Notes: generated from the sequence alone by a model not told the origin. A stretch of DNA of 37,204 nt from Anaerolineales bacterium (GCA_016927115.1 JAFGNH010000057.1:1-37204); one strand, 5' to 3'; counted from the first letter of the stretch, positions 1-8,561 are shown. Made by a program: numbers and translations.

Positions 1-2
1 AA

Positions 3-1355
3 AGTATCCCTTTCTGTTTTAGTCTGGATGGAGGCTACCGGCAGTACACCAGGGTCGGACATGAGATTCTAAATGCTGATGCCGGCAATCACCTGATGCC
101 TATACCGGAAAACCTCTCCTACGCCGGCAGTGCCCTCGTTGAGCCCTGGGCATGTGTCGAAGCAACCTACAGGATCCAGTACCGTTCACATATCCAGTGT
201 GGAGGCCGGATGCTGGTTTTAGGTGCAAACAGCCGGAATGGCATGACAACCGGAAACTTTCTTCGCGGGAATTTCAAACCTGCTGAAGTGGTCGTCTCCA
301 GCATCCCTGTGGATCTTTATCAGGAAATCCAGGAACTCTGCAGACAATCAGATATCTCCTTTCAGGAAACAAGCAGCGAAACTGTCCTCCAATCGGATTT
401 GCAGTTTGACGATGTTTTTCTTCTGGACGATGCGATCAGACTGCTGAAGGATATCAACGCACTGCTGGCAAAGAACGCAGTTGTTGCTCTCTGCCAGCAG
501 TCGCCCTCCAGCCGGATGGCTGATGTGGATCTTGGTCGCATCCATTATGATGCAGTCCAGTATACAGGCACAGACAGCCTTGATCTTTCCGAAGCCTATT
601 CATATCTGCCCACACGCTCCGCGCTGAAATCCAGAGGTAGAACCTTGATACTCGGTGCCGGAGGTCCGATGGGCCGGATGAATCTGCAGCGGGCCATCCA
701 GACTCCGGATGGTCCTGTTGAAATCCTTGCTTCGGAGTGCAACCCGAACAGACTCAATCAGCTCGAAATAACGTTCAAATCGATGGCTGAGCAAGAAGGT
801 GTAATACTCAGCCCTGTCAATCCCGGCGACAAAACAGGCTGGTATGAAGAAGAAATGCAGCGGATCCTTTCACTTGGAGGGTTCGATGATATCCGCCTGA
901 TGGCTGTCAGCCCGGAATTGCTGCAGAATATTCTGCCATACTGTGCAAACCATGGGATCGTGGATATCTTTGCCGGCCTTAAACGTGGAACAACTGCAGC
1001 CATCCCGGCTGACCTGATTTGCGGCCCCTCTCAGGTGCGCCTTATCGGGCACAGCGGCCTCAAACATGCTGACGAACAGGCGGTCCTGCAGAAATCCACA
1101 GACCGGACGCTCACACTGGAACAATCCGTTGCAGCGATCGGCGGCCTGCTGCAGATTCCGGAGGCGATAGAAGCCCTGGAAAATTCCACCTTCCCCGGGA
1201 AGATCCTGATTTACCCGCATGTGCGCTCCTTCCCTCTTACCGGTTTACCTGGCCTTAAGGATACTGCGGCTGAAGTCTATGCCGCTCTTGGGAAAGCCGA
1301 AACCTGGACCCAGCAGGCCGAGCGTGTCTTTCTGGATATGTACCTTGATGGATAA
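3..1355 (+). CDS. Zinc-type alcohol/polyol dehydrogenase-like protein, 5' end cut by window edge
   Basis: The reading frame is open from the first complete codon at base 3, so the gene starts before the window; the first ATG, at 96, is internal. The peptide before it (Y-x-Q-Y-x-x-V-G-H-E) and the following PENLSYAGSALVEPWACVE match the medium-chain dehydrogenase superfamily, near L-sorbose-1-phosphate reductase and sorbitol dehydrogenase. The zinc-binding N-terminal part lies outside the window. There are two Rossmann-like segments: one starts near base 201 (MLVLGANSRNG), the other near 633 (LILGAGGPMG). A single such domain is the norm. Probable role: NAD(P)-linked interconversion of a ketose (phosphate) and a polyol (phosphate). 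It precedes a DeoR-type repressor by 75 bp and a SIS isomerase, probably as one operon. The substrate cannot be named from sequence. Confidence 0.8.
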   Translation, partial: SIPFCFSLDGGYRQYTRVGHEILNADAGNHLMPIPENLSYAGSALVEPWACVEATYRIQYRSHIQCGGRMLVLGANSRNGMTTGNFLRGNFKPAEVVVSSIPVDLYQEIQELCRQSDISFQETSSETVLQSDLQFDDVFLLDDAIRLLKDINALLAKNAVVALCQQSPSSRMADVDLGRIHYDAVQYTGTDSLDLSEAYSYLPTRSALKSRGRTLILGAGGPMGRMNLQRAIQTPDGPVEILASECNPNRLNQLEITFKSMAEQEGVILSPVNPGDKTGWYEEEMQRILSLGGFDDIRLMAVSPELLQNILPYCANHGIVDIFAGLKRGTTAAIPADLICGPSQVRLIGHSGLKHADEQAVLQKSTDRTLTLEQSVAAIGGLLQIPEAIEALENSTFPGKILIYPHVRSFPLTGLPGLKDTAAEVYAALGKAETWTQQAERVFLDMYLDG

Positions 1356-1430
1356 ACCGGTATCGACCAACTTTATCCAGCAGAATCAGGCCCGATAATC
1401 GATTGAAACAATCAGAACATGAGGGAATTT

Positions 1431-2216
1431 ATGGAAACAATGTACCGGGAAGAGCGGCTCCGACAGATCCTCCAGATACTGCGAACACAGAAAACGGTGC
1501 ACGTGAAAGACCTTGCGGAACGTTTTTCACGCAGCACATCCTCTATCCGGCTCGATCTGACCGAGCTTGAACAGCGCGGATTGGTCATACGCACCCACGG
1601 TGGTGCAATCCTGGCAGAAGGGGTTGAGGAAGGATTGGTATGGGATAAACAACTCCTCCAGCAGCGGCTCCTGCAAAACGAGAAGGCAAAGCAGCGTATC
1701 GGTAAATCAGCGGCGGATCTCATTCAAGATGGCGATTCGGTTTTGATCGACGGGGGCAGCACAACCTACTTTGCAGCCAGAGCCCTTTCACGAAAATCAG
1801 ATCTGACTATCATCACAACGTCCGTGCTCCTTTTCCCTGTCCTGAACTCTAATCCGGAAAACCGCATAATCCTGACCGGGGGCATGTTCCATAGTGAATA
1901 TATGGACCTGGTAGGCGATATTTCCATGGACTCCATCCGCCGATTCAGCCCCGATCATACGATCATCGGTGTCGATGGCATTTCGCTCACCTCAGGACTG
2001 ACTTCAACTGAACCCTCCATTGCACCTCTCAAACGAGAAATGATCGCCAGAAGCAAGGATCTGATCATCACAGCTGATTCATCTAAATTTGGCAAGATCT
2101 GCCTCACCCATGTGGCTGATGTCTCCCCGGAAATGACCCTTCTGACAGACACAGCACTTTCAGAGGAGATTTTGGATACCTTCCTGCAAAATGGGCTGAA
2201 TCTGCTGATGGTTTAG
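1431..2216 (+). CDS. DeoR-family transcriptional regulator of sugar metabolism
   Basis: A protein of 261 residues. The N-terminal winged helix-turn-helix has the family pattern (ERLRQILQ, then KDLAERFSRSTSSIRLDL and a RTHGGA wing). The C-terminal DeoRC sensor has the sugar-phosphate-binding stretch DGGSTTYF and a later GVDGIS/TADSSKFG pattern. Members normally repress sugar operons and are released by a phosphorylated intermediate. I place the start at the ATG at 1431 because GAGGG sits 5 bases upstream; ATGs at 1419 and 1440 are alternatives. It lies between the dehydrogenase and a SIS protein on the same strand, so it probably controls these and perhaps the facing minus-strand operon. Confidence 0.9.
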   Translation: METMYREERLRQILQILRTQKTVHVKDLAERFSRSTSSIRLDLTELEQRGLVIRTHGGAILAEGVEEGLVWDKQLLQQRLLQNEKAKQRIGKSAADLIQDGDSVLIDGGSTTYFAARALSRKSDLTIITTSVLLFPVLNSNPENRIILTGGMFHSEYMDLVGDISMDSIRRFSPDHTIIGVDGISLTSGLTSTEPSIAPLKREMIARSKDLIITADSSKFGKICLTHVADVSPEMTLLTDTALSEEILDTFLQNGLNLLMV

Positions 2217-2303
2217 ATCAAACGAACAGAAAAGGAAGTGCCGAAATCACTCCCGACAAACTCACGCTGATGCTGCAGGTTAGACAGCATAGAAAAGGTA
2301 ACA

Positions 2304-3446
2304 ATGAACAAGGATGTTGTAAAAGTACTGAAGGATGAAAAATTGAAACGCACACAGCACCCGTACTGGATCCGGGATTCGATTCAGGAAATCCCAAACA
2401 TGCTCTCTGCATGCCGCGGGAAGGAGTTGGTGGACGCCGTCGCAAAAGCAGCCGCGGTGTGTACTGAAAAGAAACTGGAAGCAATACACCTGCTGGGGCG
2501 CGGGTCTTCCTACTTTCTGACACTGGCCGGCAAACCACTGCTCCAGCAGTTAACTGGAATTCCAACCCATGCATCAGTTACCAATGTATTTTCAGCTTAT
2601 GAAATGGACGGAATCAACCACCGGAGCCTGGTAATCCTTCATTCCCACTCGGGGAAAACGGAGGAAGACCTGAACATTATGCGCCGGGCGAAGGAACTTG
2701 GCGCAACCACTATGGCCATTACAGATTACGCTGATTCACCGCTGGCACAGATCGCGGATATTATACTCGTCGGACCGGGCGGCGCGAAGGTTGAGCTGCC
2801 TGCCACACGCAGTTACGCCACAACGCTTTACCTTCTGCACAGTTTCTCAATCGTACTGGCAAAGAGCCTCAAGTCAAACACCGATACCGGTATCTATATT
2901 AAAGCCATGGCAGCACTGCCGGCACAAATAGCCAGGATGATGGACGCTGCAGAAAACATCTGCAGCAAGGCAGTCCGGCAGCTTGCCGACAGTTCCTCCT
3001 ATATCGTCATCGGGTATGGGCCAAACTTTTCAACAGCAGATGAAGCTGCCCTTTCCATCAGCCAATCAGCCGCTGTACCCGCCTTCTCCTTCGAACTGGA
3101 AAACTTCATCCACGGCCCCATCCAGGCACTTACACCCACACAGACCGTTATCTGCATCGCACCCGAGGGTGCTTTGCAGGAGCGGATGCTCCGAACGCTG
3201 CAGGCTGCCCGAACAATCGGATCGAGAACGGTCCTCCTCACACCGGAAGATCACACCGGCCTGCCGGATTCAGATGTGCGTATCGACCTGCCAGCCGGCA
3301 TCCCGGAACTGATTTCCCCACTTACCACTATGGTTCCACTGTGGCAGTTCGCCTATCAACTGGCACTCCTCGGTGGCGGGAGTCATCCGGATCGGCTGGC
3401 AATGGACCGGCCGGAGTTCCAGGAAGCATTCACCTACCTGCTCTGA
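2304..3446 (+). CDS. Double-SIS sugar-phosphate isomerase/deaminase (AgaS/GlmS-C type), copy 1
   Basis: A 380-residue protein with two SIS domains and no glutaminase domain, the layout of AgaS, FrlB and the isomerase half of GlmS. The first SIS contains GRGSSYF and the phosphate-binding HSHSGKTEED, then GPGGAKVELPATRSY, which corresponds to the GlmS segment around its STK motif. The second contains GYGPNFSTADEAAL and ENFIHGPIQAL, matching the GlmS E-x-K-HGP loop. It most likely converts an (amino)sugar 6-phosphate to a ketose 6-phosphate, with or without ammonia release. It is paralogous to the minus-strand gene at 4534-5688 and followed by a strong terminator. The start has an AAGG box 5 bases upstream. 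The substrate is not resolved. Confidence 0.88.
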   Translation: MNKDVVKVLKDEKLKRTQHPYWIRDSIQEIPNMLSACRGKELVDAVAKAAAVCTEKKLEAIHLLGRGSSYFLTLAGKPLLQQLTGIPTHASVTNVFSAYEMDGINHRSLVILHSHSGKTEEDLNIMRRAKELGATTMAITDYADSPLAQIADIILVGPGGAKVELPATRSYATTLYLLHSFSIVLAKSLKSNTDTGIYIKAMAALPAQIARMMDAAENICSKAVRQLADSSSYIVIGYGPNFSTADEAALSISQSAAVPAFSFELENFIHGPIQALTPTQTVICIAPEGALQERMLRTLQAARTIGSRTVLLTPEDHTGLPDSDVRIDLPAGIPELISPLTTMVPLWQFAYQLALLGGGSHPDRLAMDRPEFQEAFTYLL

Positions 3447-3654
3447 CAGACCTTTTCACATCCAAGGCCAGAGCGGCTGTCCATGAACGATCCAGCCCAC
3501 CATAGACAGCCATTTTTCTTATCCTTTCAAGATTACTCTATACCTGGCTGATTTCTGGACTGATTAACCTTCCAGCGGCACACTGAAGATGATCCAATGG
3601 TTCCTCTGCCTCTTCAACAACCTGATTTCTTCCATTTGCAGGGCGGGAATCACT

Positions 3655-3687
3655 ACCGGGACAGGCTGACGGGCCTGTCCCGGTTTT
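3655..3687 (+). terminator. Rho-independent terminator after the SIS gene
   Basis: A perfect 12-bp stem (ACCGGGACAGGC with GCCTGTCCCGGT) and a 6-base loop, followed by TTTT on the + strand. It lies between the convergent + SIS gene and the minus-strand DhnA-type aldolase. The minus side has no T-run, so it mainly serves the + strand transcript. The other bases of 3447-3705 show no gene. Confidence 0.85.
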
Positions 3688-3705
3688 GGAGGGAAAAAAG
3701 GAATC

Positions 3706-4497
3706 TCAGTCGAGTTCTGAAACTGCCTCCTCGACACTGCTTCCTTCATGCACAATTTTACGAACTGCTCTCAGCATTGCCGCCGGATTCTCATGCTGCC
3801 AGACGTTACGGCCTACAGCAACCCCCTTCCCACCAGCGTCTAAAACAGCTTTAAGCTGAACAAGGAAATCCCGCTCAGTTTTCGCCTTCGGACCCCCAGA
3901 CATCAGCACCGGTACCGGACAGCAGCGCACAACATCGGCGAAGCTTTCCTGGTCACCGGTGTAATACGTCTTAACTACATCCGCGCCCAACTCAGCTGCA
4001 ATACGCGCAGCATGTTTGACCCGATCAACATCATATGGATTCCCACCCGCCGGATACATGATCGCCATCAACGGCATCCCCAGTTCATCACAGCGAATAG
4101 CTGCGGAAGCGAGGCAGGTTGTCATTTCAGTCGTATATTCTGGCCCGATCAGTACGTGCATCGACACACCGCTCGCCCCCATAGATACTGCCCCGTCCAC
4201 TGTATCCGCCAGGACAAAACGGTCTGGTTCCGGGCCGCGGGTATTGGCCGTGTCCAGTGCCAGAAGGAACGGGATCCGCTCTCGTACCAGGATCGGATAC
4301 ACAACCTTGACCACCCCCCGCGGTATGAATACCAGATCCGGATGACCCCCTGCAGCCGCTTCCAGAGTCCGGCGGGGATCCTCCAAACCTATTACAGGGC
4401 CTAGTGGCGCACCATGGTCCATTGCAAGGGCAACCATATTCCCTGACTCTCGATCAAACAACTGCCCCAGCCGCACTGCTTTACCAATCATAGACAT
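3706..4497 (-). CDS. DhnA/FbaB-type class I aldolase (fructose-bisphosphate or related)
   Basis: 263 residues, close to the usual size of archaeal-type class I FBP aldolase, LsrF and ADH synthase. Family marks are GKAVRLGQLF at the start, ALAMDHG, and GADVVKTYYTGD, whose lysine is the Schiff-base residue. LMSGGPK and GVAVGRNVWQ near the C-terminus form the phosphate-binding loops. Last gene of the ten-gene minus-strand operon, 36 bp behind the second SIS gene. Start chosen at ATG 4497, with GGAG 8 bases upstream; a GTG at 4506 and an ATG at 4491 also fit. It would cleave a ketose (bis)phosphate made by the upstream kinase, but transketolase-like LsrF activity cannot be excluded. Confidence 0.85.
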   Translation of the reverse strand: MSMIGKAVRLGQLFDRESGNMVALAMDHGAPLGPVIGLEDPRRTLEAAAGGHPDLVFIPRGVVKVVYPILVRERIPFLLALDTANTRGPEPDRFVLADTVDGAVSMGASGVSMHVLIGPEYTTEMTTCLASAAIRCDELGMPLMAIMYPAGGNPYDVDRVKHAARIAAELGADVVKTYYTGDQESFADVVRCCPVPVLMSGGPKAKTERDFLVQLKAVLDAGGKGVAVGRNVWQHENPAAMLRAVRKIVHEGSSVEEAVSELD

Positions 4498-4533
4498 CTT
4501 CCACACTCCATCAATACCCGGACAGATCCAGGA

Positions 4534-5688
4534 TCAGAGATCCCGCTGCCCTGTAAATTTAACATCGCTGCCCATCAACAGATCCATGGCATTCTGGAAA
4601 CGGGGCTGATCCATACTCAACCGGTCCGGATTCCTGCCGGTCTTCAGGGCGAACCGGTACCCCATCTGCCATAAGGGGGAAATCGCAAGCAGCGGCGAAA
4701 GCAGGTCCAGCGTCTTCGGAAGACAGATCGCCGTATCCGCTTCCCCCAACCCTCCCAGGCCTTCCGGCCCGATGGCTAGCGACCTGGCCCCAAGGACGCG
4801 TACAGCCCGGATCACATCCAGCATGCGCTGCTGGCGCGGGCTTTCGGAAGCAATCACCACCACGCCCATATCCTGGCTCAGCGTCTGGATAGGGCCATGC
4901 AGCCACTCTTCCAGGATGAATCCCTGAGCTTGAGCATCCAGCGACTGACTGAAACCCAGTGCGCCTTCATGCGCAGTTGCGATATTGGGCCCGGATCCGA
5001 GAAACACAAAATACCTGCAGGGCAGAAAGGTATCTATGAGCATTTGTATGGTCTCTTCTGTACCAGCAATAACCTGCTTGAGCTGCTCCGGAAGCCTGCG
5101 AGCTGCCTTTAAAAATTCCGGGGAACCTTCCCCTGCAGCCCCAACACAACTCGCCTCAGCAGCCAGCAGCATCATCCGCAGGACTGCGCTGCTGTACGTC
5201 CGGGTTGCAGGCAGCTCCGGTTTTGGCCCCCCAGGGCCAATCAGCACTTCGTCAACCAGGCCTGCCAACCGGGAATCCGGCACATCCGTCACACCGATCG
5301 TCAGAACGCCCTGCTGCTGTGCCATCCGAACTATTGGTTCATCTCCCACTGTCCCACCGGAATGCGAGATAAACAACCAGGCATCATGCCTGTTCAGGTT
5401 CAGGGGTGGATATGCGCCTAGTTCACTCGTAATCCCCACCTGAACCGGCATATGCGCCAGCTGGCGAAAGGCATACCCGCTGGCGAGAGCTGCATAGTAG
5501 GATGAACCTGTACCGCTGAGGATCACCCGCTCCACACCCCTTTGCTCTATCTTTCGTGCAACCTGCTGGATCTGATCCCAAACAGATCCGCTCAAACAGG
5601 CTTCCAGCGCTTCCGGTGTATGGATAATCGACTCATACAGATAGAATGGGTGGCCTGTACGTAATACATGTTTCCGTGCTTCACTCAT
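4534..5688 (-). CDS. Double-SIS sugar-phosphate isomerase/deaminase, copy 2
   Basis: 384 residues with the same two-SIS layout as the + strand protein at 2304-3446. The first SIS has GTGSSYYAALASG, ISHSGGTVGDEP and GPGGPKPELPATRTY; the second has GSGPNIATAHEGAL and EEWLHGPIQTL. The shared pattern GPGG-x-K-x-ELPATR-(S/T)-Y shows that the two are paralogs. Its ATG overlaps the stop of the HAD gene by four bases (5685-5688), indicating translational coupling. Two different isomerases in one locus suggest either two substrates (for example mannose-type and amino-sugar phosphates) or a heteromer. Exact reaction unknown. Confidence 0.88.
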   Translation of the reverse strand: MSEARKHVLRTGHPFYLYESIIHTPEALEACLSGSVWDQIQQVARKIEQRGVERVILSGTGSSYYAALASGYAFRQLAHMPVQVGITSELGAYPPLNLNRHDAWLFISHSGGTVGDEPIVRMAQQQGVLTIGVTDVPDSRLAGLVDEVLIGPGGPKPELPATRTYSSAVLRMMLLAAEASCVGAAGEGSPEFLKAARRLPEQLKQVIAGTEETIQMLIDTFLPCRYFVFLGSGPNIATAHEGALGFSQSLDAQAQGFILEEWLHGPIQTLSQDMGVVVIASESPRQQRMLDVIRAVRVLGARSLAIGPEGLGGLGEADTAICLPKTLDLLSPLLAISPLWQMGYRFALKTGRNPDRLSMDQPRFQNAMDLLMGSDVKFTGQRDL

Positions 5689-6389
5689 CGGTTGTCCTCC
5701 CCAATTATGGTGCTGAGTTCTCCGGATCCCTCTACAGCCTGCAGGATTCGGGTCCTCTGTTCCAGAACATCAGAAAATGTTTCAAAAGACAGGTATGGAA
5801 TCTTTTCCTGCTGGCAGAATATCCGCAGTTTCCGTCTGGCAATCACAAGATCAGCCGCTGGTGCAGCACAGCGATCTGAACTTCCATCACCAATAAAGAT
5901 TACTTTCTGTCCTTCGTGTTGAAAATCCAGAATTACATTGCGCTTGCACACAGCAAAACGATCTCCACAGAGCGGACAGCTGGTATCAAGATACGGATAG
6001 GAAAAAACAGCTTTCTCTCCTTCGAATTGAAGCTGATTGGCAAATACGGGCAGGTTTTCCAGGCCGACATTTGCGAGCACCGCCCGGATATACCAATCGA
6101 GTCCATCACTGAGAATTCCTACCTTAACGCCCTTTTCAAAACACCAGGAGACAAATGCCGGGAAATCCGGGTCGATCTCCATTCCAGCCATTTCAGCCTC
6201 AAGGGTTCCTCTGGAGACATGAAAGGTATCCCAGCCGGATTCGAGCACACCCTGGCTGCGGATCTCACCGCGTTTATATTGCTCAAAAAGCTCATACGCA
6301 TCACTTCCGCCGAACTTCAATAATAGATCTTCGTACACATCCCCCCGATAGATCGTTCCATCGAAATCACACAATATCACTGCCTTCAT
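5685..6389 (-). CDS. HAD-superfamily phosphatase (phosphoserine phosphatase/MtnX-like)
   Basis: 234 residues. HAD motif I is CDFDGT near the N-terminus (nucleophile and acid Asp two residues apart), followed by a helical cap, motif II ILSDGLD and motif IV GDGSSDRCAA. A cysteine cluster (CPLCGDRFAVC) in the middle is typical of the MtnX/PSP-like branch, where it can bind zinc. The likely activity is phosphate removal from a small sugar or hydroxyacid phosphate. It lies between a PfkB kinase and a SIS isomerase in the operon, so it may clear a dead-end sugar phosphate or repair a side product. The start follows a GGTGAGG box. Confidence 0.85.
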   Translation of the reverse strand: MKAVILCDFDGTIYRGDVYEDLLLKFGGSDAYELFEQYKRGEIRSQGVLESGWDTFHVSRGTLEAEMAGMEIDPDFPAFVSWCFEKGVKVGILSDGLDWYIRAVLANVGLENLPVFANQLQFEGEKAVFSYPYLDTSCPLCGDRFAVCKRNVILDFQHEGQKVIFIGDGSSDRCAAPAADLVIARRKLRIFCQQEKIPYLSFETFSDVLEQRTRILQAVEGSGELSTIIGEDNR

Positions 6390-6417
6390 CGACCCTCACC
6401 TTTCACCGCTTCACAGA

Positions 6418-7359
6418 TCACCAGTTTCCACGCCTTACTTTGATATTTTTCACCAGCTCGAGCACACGACTCCTCTCGACCACAGCTGTCCCTTCCAGTT
6501 CGCAGCTGGCACTGCCGGCGGCTACGCCCAGTGGCAGTATTTCTTCCGGCGGTGTAATTTCAAGCTCGGCCCAGATCAGTGCAGAAAGCATGGCATCCCC
6601 GGCACCAACTGTATTACGCACCTGCACATGCGGGGCACCGGCCTGAAACCAGCCTTCCTCAGAACCAAGCCAGGCGCCTTCCCGTCCTCCACTGATAATA
6701 GCCCGATGAATACCTGAGGATTTCAGCTTCGCCAGCGCCGAGATAACATCGGTTTCTGATTCCAGCTTTGTTTCAATAACCTGACCCGCCTCTTCCATGT
6801 TAATTCGCAGCACATCCGGCTTGGTTTCCAGCGCTTCAGCCAGAGGTGCGCCACTTGTATCCAGATAGCTTATTCCTCCCTCAGACCGGACAGTCCTGAT
6901 CAGATGGGCATAATAATCGGTGGGCAATCCCGGCGGAAGACTGCCGGAAAATACCCAGCGATCACCTGGTTGTGTGTTTGCCGTCACCAGCTCTAGCATC
7001 TTTTCCGCTTCCAGCTCTGAAACCTGCGGGCCTGTTTCATTCAACTTGGTCATCCTGAGAGAATCAGCCTCCAGGACGGTAAGATTGCTGCGCGTCTCTT
7101 CTTCCACCCAGACCGGCAGCAGATGGAACCCCAGCCGGGTCAACTCACTGACCATAGCCTCACCGGTCCTGCCTCCGAAGAAACCGCAAATCGTACTGCT
7201 GACGCCCAGCTGTTGCAGATTTCGCGACACATTGATCCCCTTCCCGCCAGGATCACGACTCGTGATCCTGCCGCGGTGATAGGTACCAGGCTGCAAGCTG
7301 CTGATTTCGTAGGTACGATCAAGCGAGGGATTCAGGGTGAGTGTAAATATTCGAGTCAT
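6418..7359 (-). CDS. PfkB-family phosphofructokinase/tagatose-6-phosphate kinase (FruK/LacC type)
   Basis: 313 residues starting at ATG 7359, giving the family-typical N-terminus MTRIFTLTLNPSLDRTYEI. GGKGINVSRNL binds substrate and NTVGAGDAMLSAL carries the catalytic Asp and anion hole. The family phosphorylates fructose-1-P, fructose-6-P or tagatose-6-P to a 1,6-bisphosphate, which suits the flanking isomerases and aldolases. An in-frame ATG at 7467 would add 36 poorly conserved residues, overlap the upstream gene and span a hairpin; the start at 7359 has AGGGA four bases upstream. Which hexose phosphate it uses is not visible. Confidence 0.9.
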   Translation of the reverse strand: MTRIFTLTLNPSLDRTYEISSLQPGTYHRGRITSRDPGGKGINVSRNLQQLGVSSTICGFFGGRTGEAMVSELTRLGFHLLPVWVEEETRSNLTVLEADSLRMTKLNETGPQVSELEAEKMLELVTANTQPGDRWVFSGSLPPGLPTDYYAHLIRTVRSEGGISYLDTSGAPLAEALETKPDVLRINMEEAGQVIETKLESETDVISALAKLKSSGIHRAIISGGREGAWLGSEEGWFQAGAPHVQVRNTVGAGDAMLSALIWAELEITPPEEILPLGVAAGSASCELEGTAVVERSRVLELVKNIKVRRGNW

Positions 7360-7384
7360 ACTATCCCTTCTATGCAGAAAGGAG

Positions 7385-7417
7385 GCAGGCTTTATCCCCT
7401 TTTCAGATAAAGCCTGC
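7385..7417 (-). other. Intercistronic stem-loop between FBP aldolase/phosphatase and PfkB kinase
   Basis: A perfect 12-bp inverted repeat (GCAGGCTTTATC and GATAAAGCCTGC) with a 9-base loop. On the minus-strand transcript it lies just after the phosphatase stop and before the kinase ribosome-binding site. No T-run follows, so an RNA processing, stability or translation element is more likely than a terminator. Confidence 0.6.
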
Positions 7418-7429
7418 TCCATCTCACAG

Positions 7430-8533
7430 TCAACTTTCAAATGTCTCCCATCGATCTTCCATTGCATCCATCACCAGCGGAAGGGTTGTATACGTCATCG
7501 CATCCAAAGGCAGCCGCCCTGGCTCGAACGGGCCCAGACGCCGCAGGTAGTTTGCGACACGGTTGCACTCTGCACGCGCTTCGTCATAGGCCGGGTCGTC
7601 AAACAGATCGCGCGGGCCAACCAACCGGCCTTCAGCCAGCTGGAATCCGAGCGCAACCACTCGCGGCGGACCATCATTTCTGCTTGGATTGCTCTCACGC
7701 TGCGCTACCGGCATCAGCGGCCCGAAGTGCGCACCTCGCTCCCAACCTTCCACCAGATGCGGCGCGGCAAACGGTTCCATGAGCTCACCAAGCGCCGGGA
7801 ACTGTGATTGCGCCCGCAGGATGCAGACAGGATCTTCCTTACCTACATGCTGGCCGCGCTCCAGGTTCAACAAATCAGTCGAGGAGATCGCCACCAGTTC
7901 ACCCCGGCGTGTCCACACAGACCTGACAACAAAGCGTCCCGCCGTGCCGATCAGCGCCAGCAAATCGTACAGATCCTCCGGGCATGTGAGCCAGATATGA
8001 CGGTTCTGGCGTATATCGAGAACTTCAAAGCGAAAACCTTCATGCAGATTGGGCTTGATCACCAGCCCTATCGTGTTGAAAGGATCGGCAAACGCCTTAT
8101 ACAACGGGAAATTCCAGCCCCCTGGACTGGTCTTATCAGCCATCCAGATAACCACGGTCTCGTTCTTCCGTTCTTCGAAACTCATTTCCGCAAGGCTGGG
8201 GCCCATCCCGCGGATAGAACCCTGAAAATCTGTGCTCAGAAAATCCTGCCCCACACCACACAACTTGAGCTCACTTGCTCGATCCGCTGCTTTCGTGAAT
8301 GTGTTCCAGGCAACCTGATGGACTTCCACATTATCCACTCCCCGGGTATGGGTCATAATAAGCTGCAGATCATCCCCCACCCATGCGATATGGTAGTCCA
8401 CCAATACACCTTCCTGGACAGCTTCAGCCAGTGAGGTTTGCGCAATATCCACCAAATCAGGATGGATCCCTGAATGACCGGCAAGTCCGCCAACATCTGC
8501 CTTAATCACACTGATCGTTACTTCCTTTGCCAT
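7430..8533 (-). CDS. Class V fructose-1,6-bisphosphate aldolase/phosphatase (archaeal-type FBPA/P)
   Basis: 367 residues from ATG 8533, which has GGAGGAG eight bases upstream; this gives MAKEVTISVIKADVGG at the N-terminus as in the family. Conserved metal and phosphate motifs are KADVGGLAGH, WVGDDLQLIMTH, GVGQDFLS, GSIRGMGPSLAEM and MADKTSPGGWN. In the Sulfolobus enzyme the Schiff-base lysine lies in YVGKDD (Tyr229, Lys232) and Tyr348 in EYTT. Here these read HVGKED at 229-234 and TYTT with Tyr348. Lys232 and Tyr348 are therefore kept, Tyr229 is His and Asp233 is Glu. The family makes fructose-6-P from triose phosphates in gluconeogenesis. Its place in a catabolic PTS operon beside a PfkB kinase is unusual. 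Confidence 0.92.
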   Translation of the reverse strand: MAKEVTISVIKADVGGLAGHSGIHPDLVDIAQTSLAEAVQEGVLVDYHIAWVGDDLQLIMTHTRGVDNVEVHQVAWNTFTKAADRASELKLCGVGQDFLSTDFQGSIRGMGPSLAEMSFEERKNETVVIWMADKTSPGGWNFPLYKAFADPFNTIGLVIKPNLHEGFRFEVLDIRQNRHIWLTCPEDLYDLLALIGTAGRFVVRSVWTRRGELVAISSTDLLNLERGQHVGKEDPVCILRAQSQFPALGELMEPFAAPHLVEGWERGAHFGPLMPVAQRESNPSRNDGPPRVVALGFQLAEGRLVGPRDLFDDPAYDEARAECNRVANYLRRLGPFEPGRLPLDAMTYTTLPLVMDAMEDRWETFES

Positions 8534-8561
8534 AACACATACTCCTCCAATTAAGTTCGTT

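Noticed and set aside
7360-7467. A 36-residue N-terminal extension of the PfkB kinase starting at 7467
   Set aside because: It overlaps the upstream gene, covers a perfect hairpin and lacks family similarity; the ATG at 7359 gives the usual N-terminus and has its own ribosome-binding site.
7915-7940. Loss of the Schiff-base lysine in the FBP aldolase/phosphatase (RFVVR at residues 200-204)
   Set aside because: On closer comparison the catalytic lysine belongs to the later YVGKDD-type segment, which here is HVGKED with Lys232 present.
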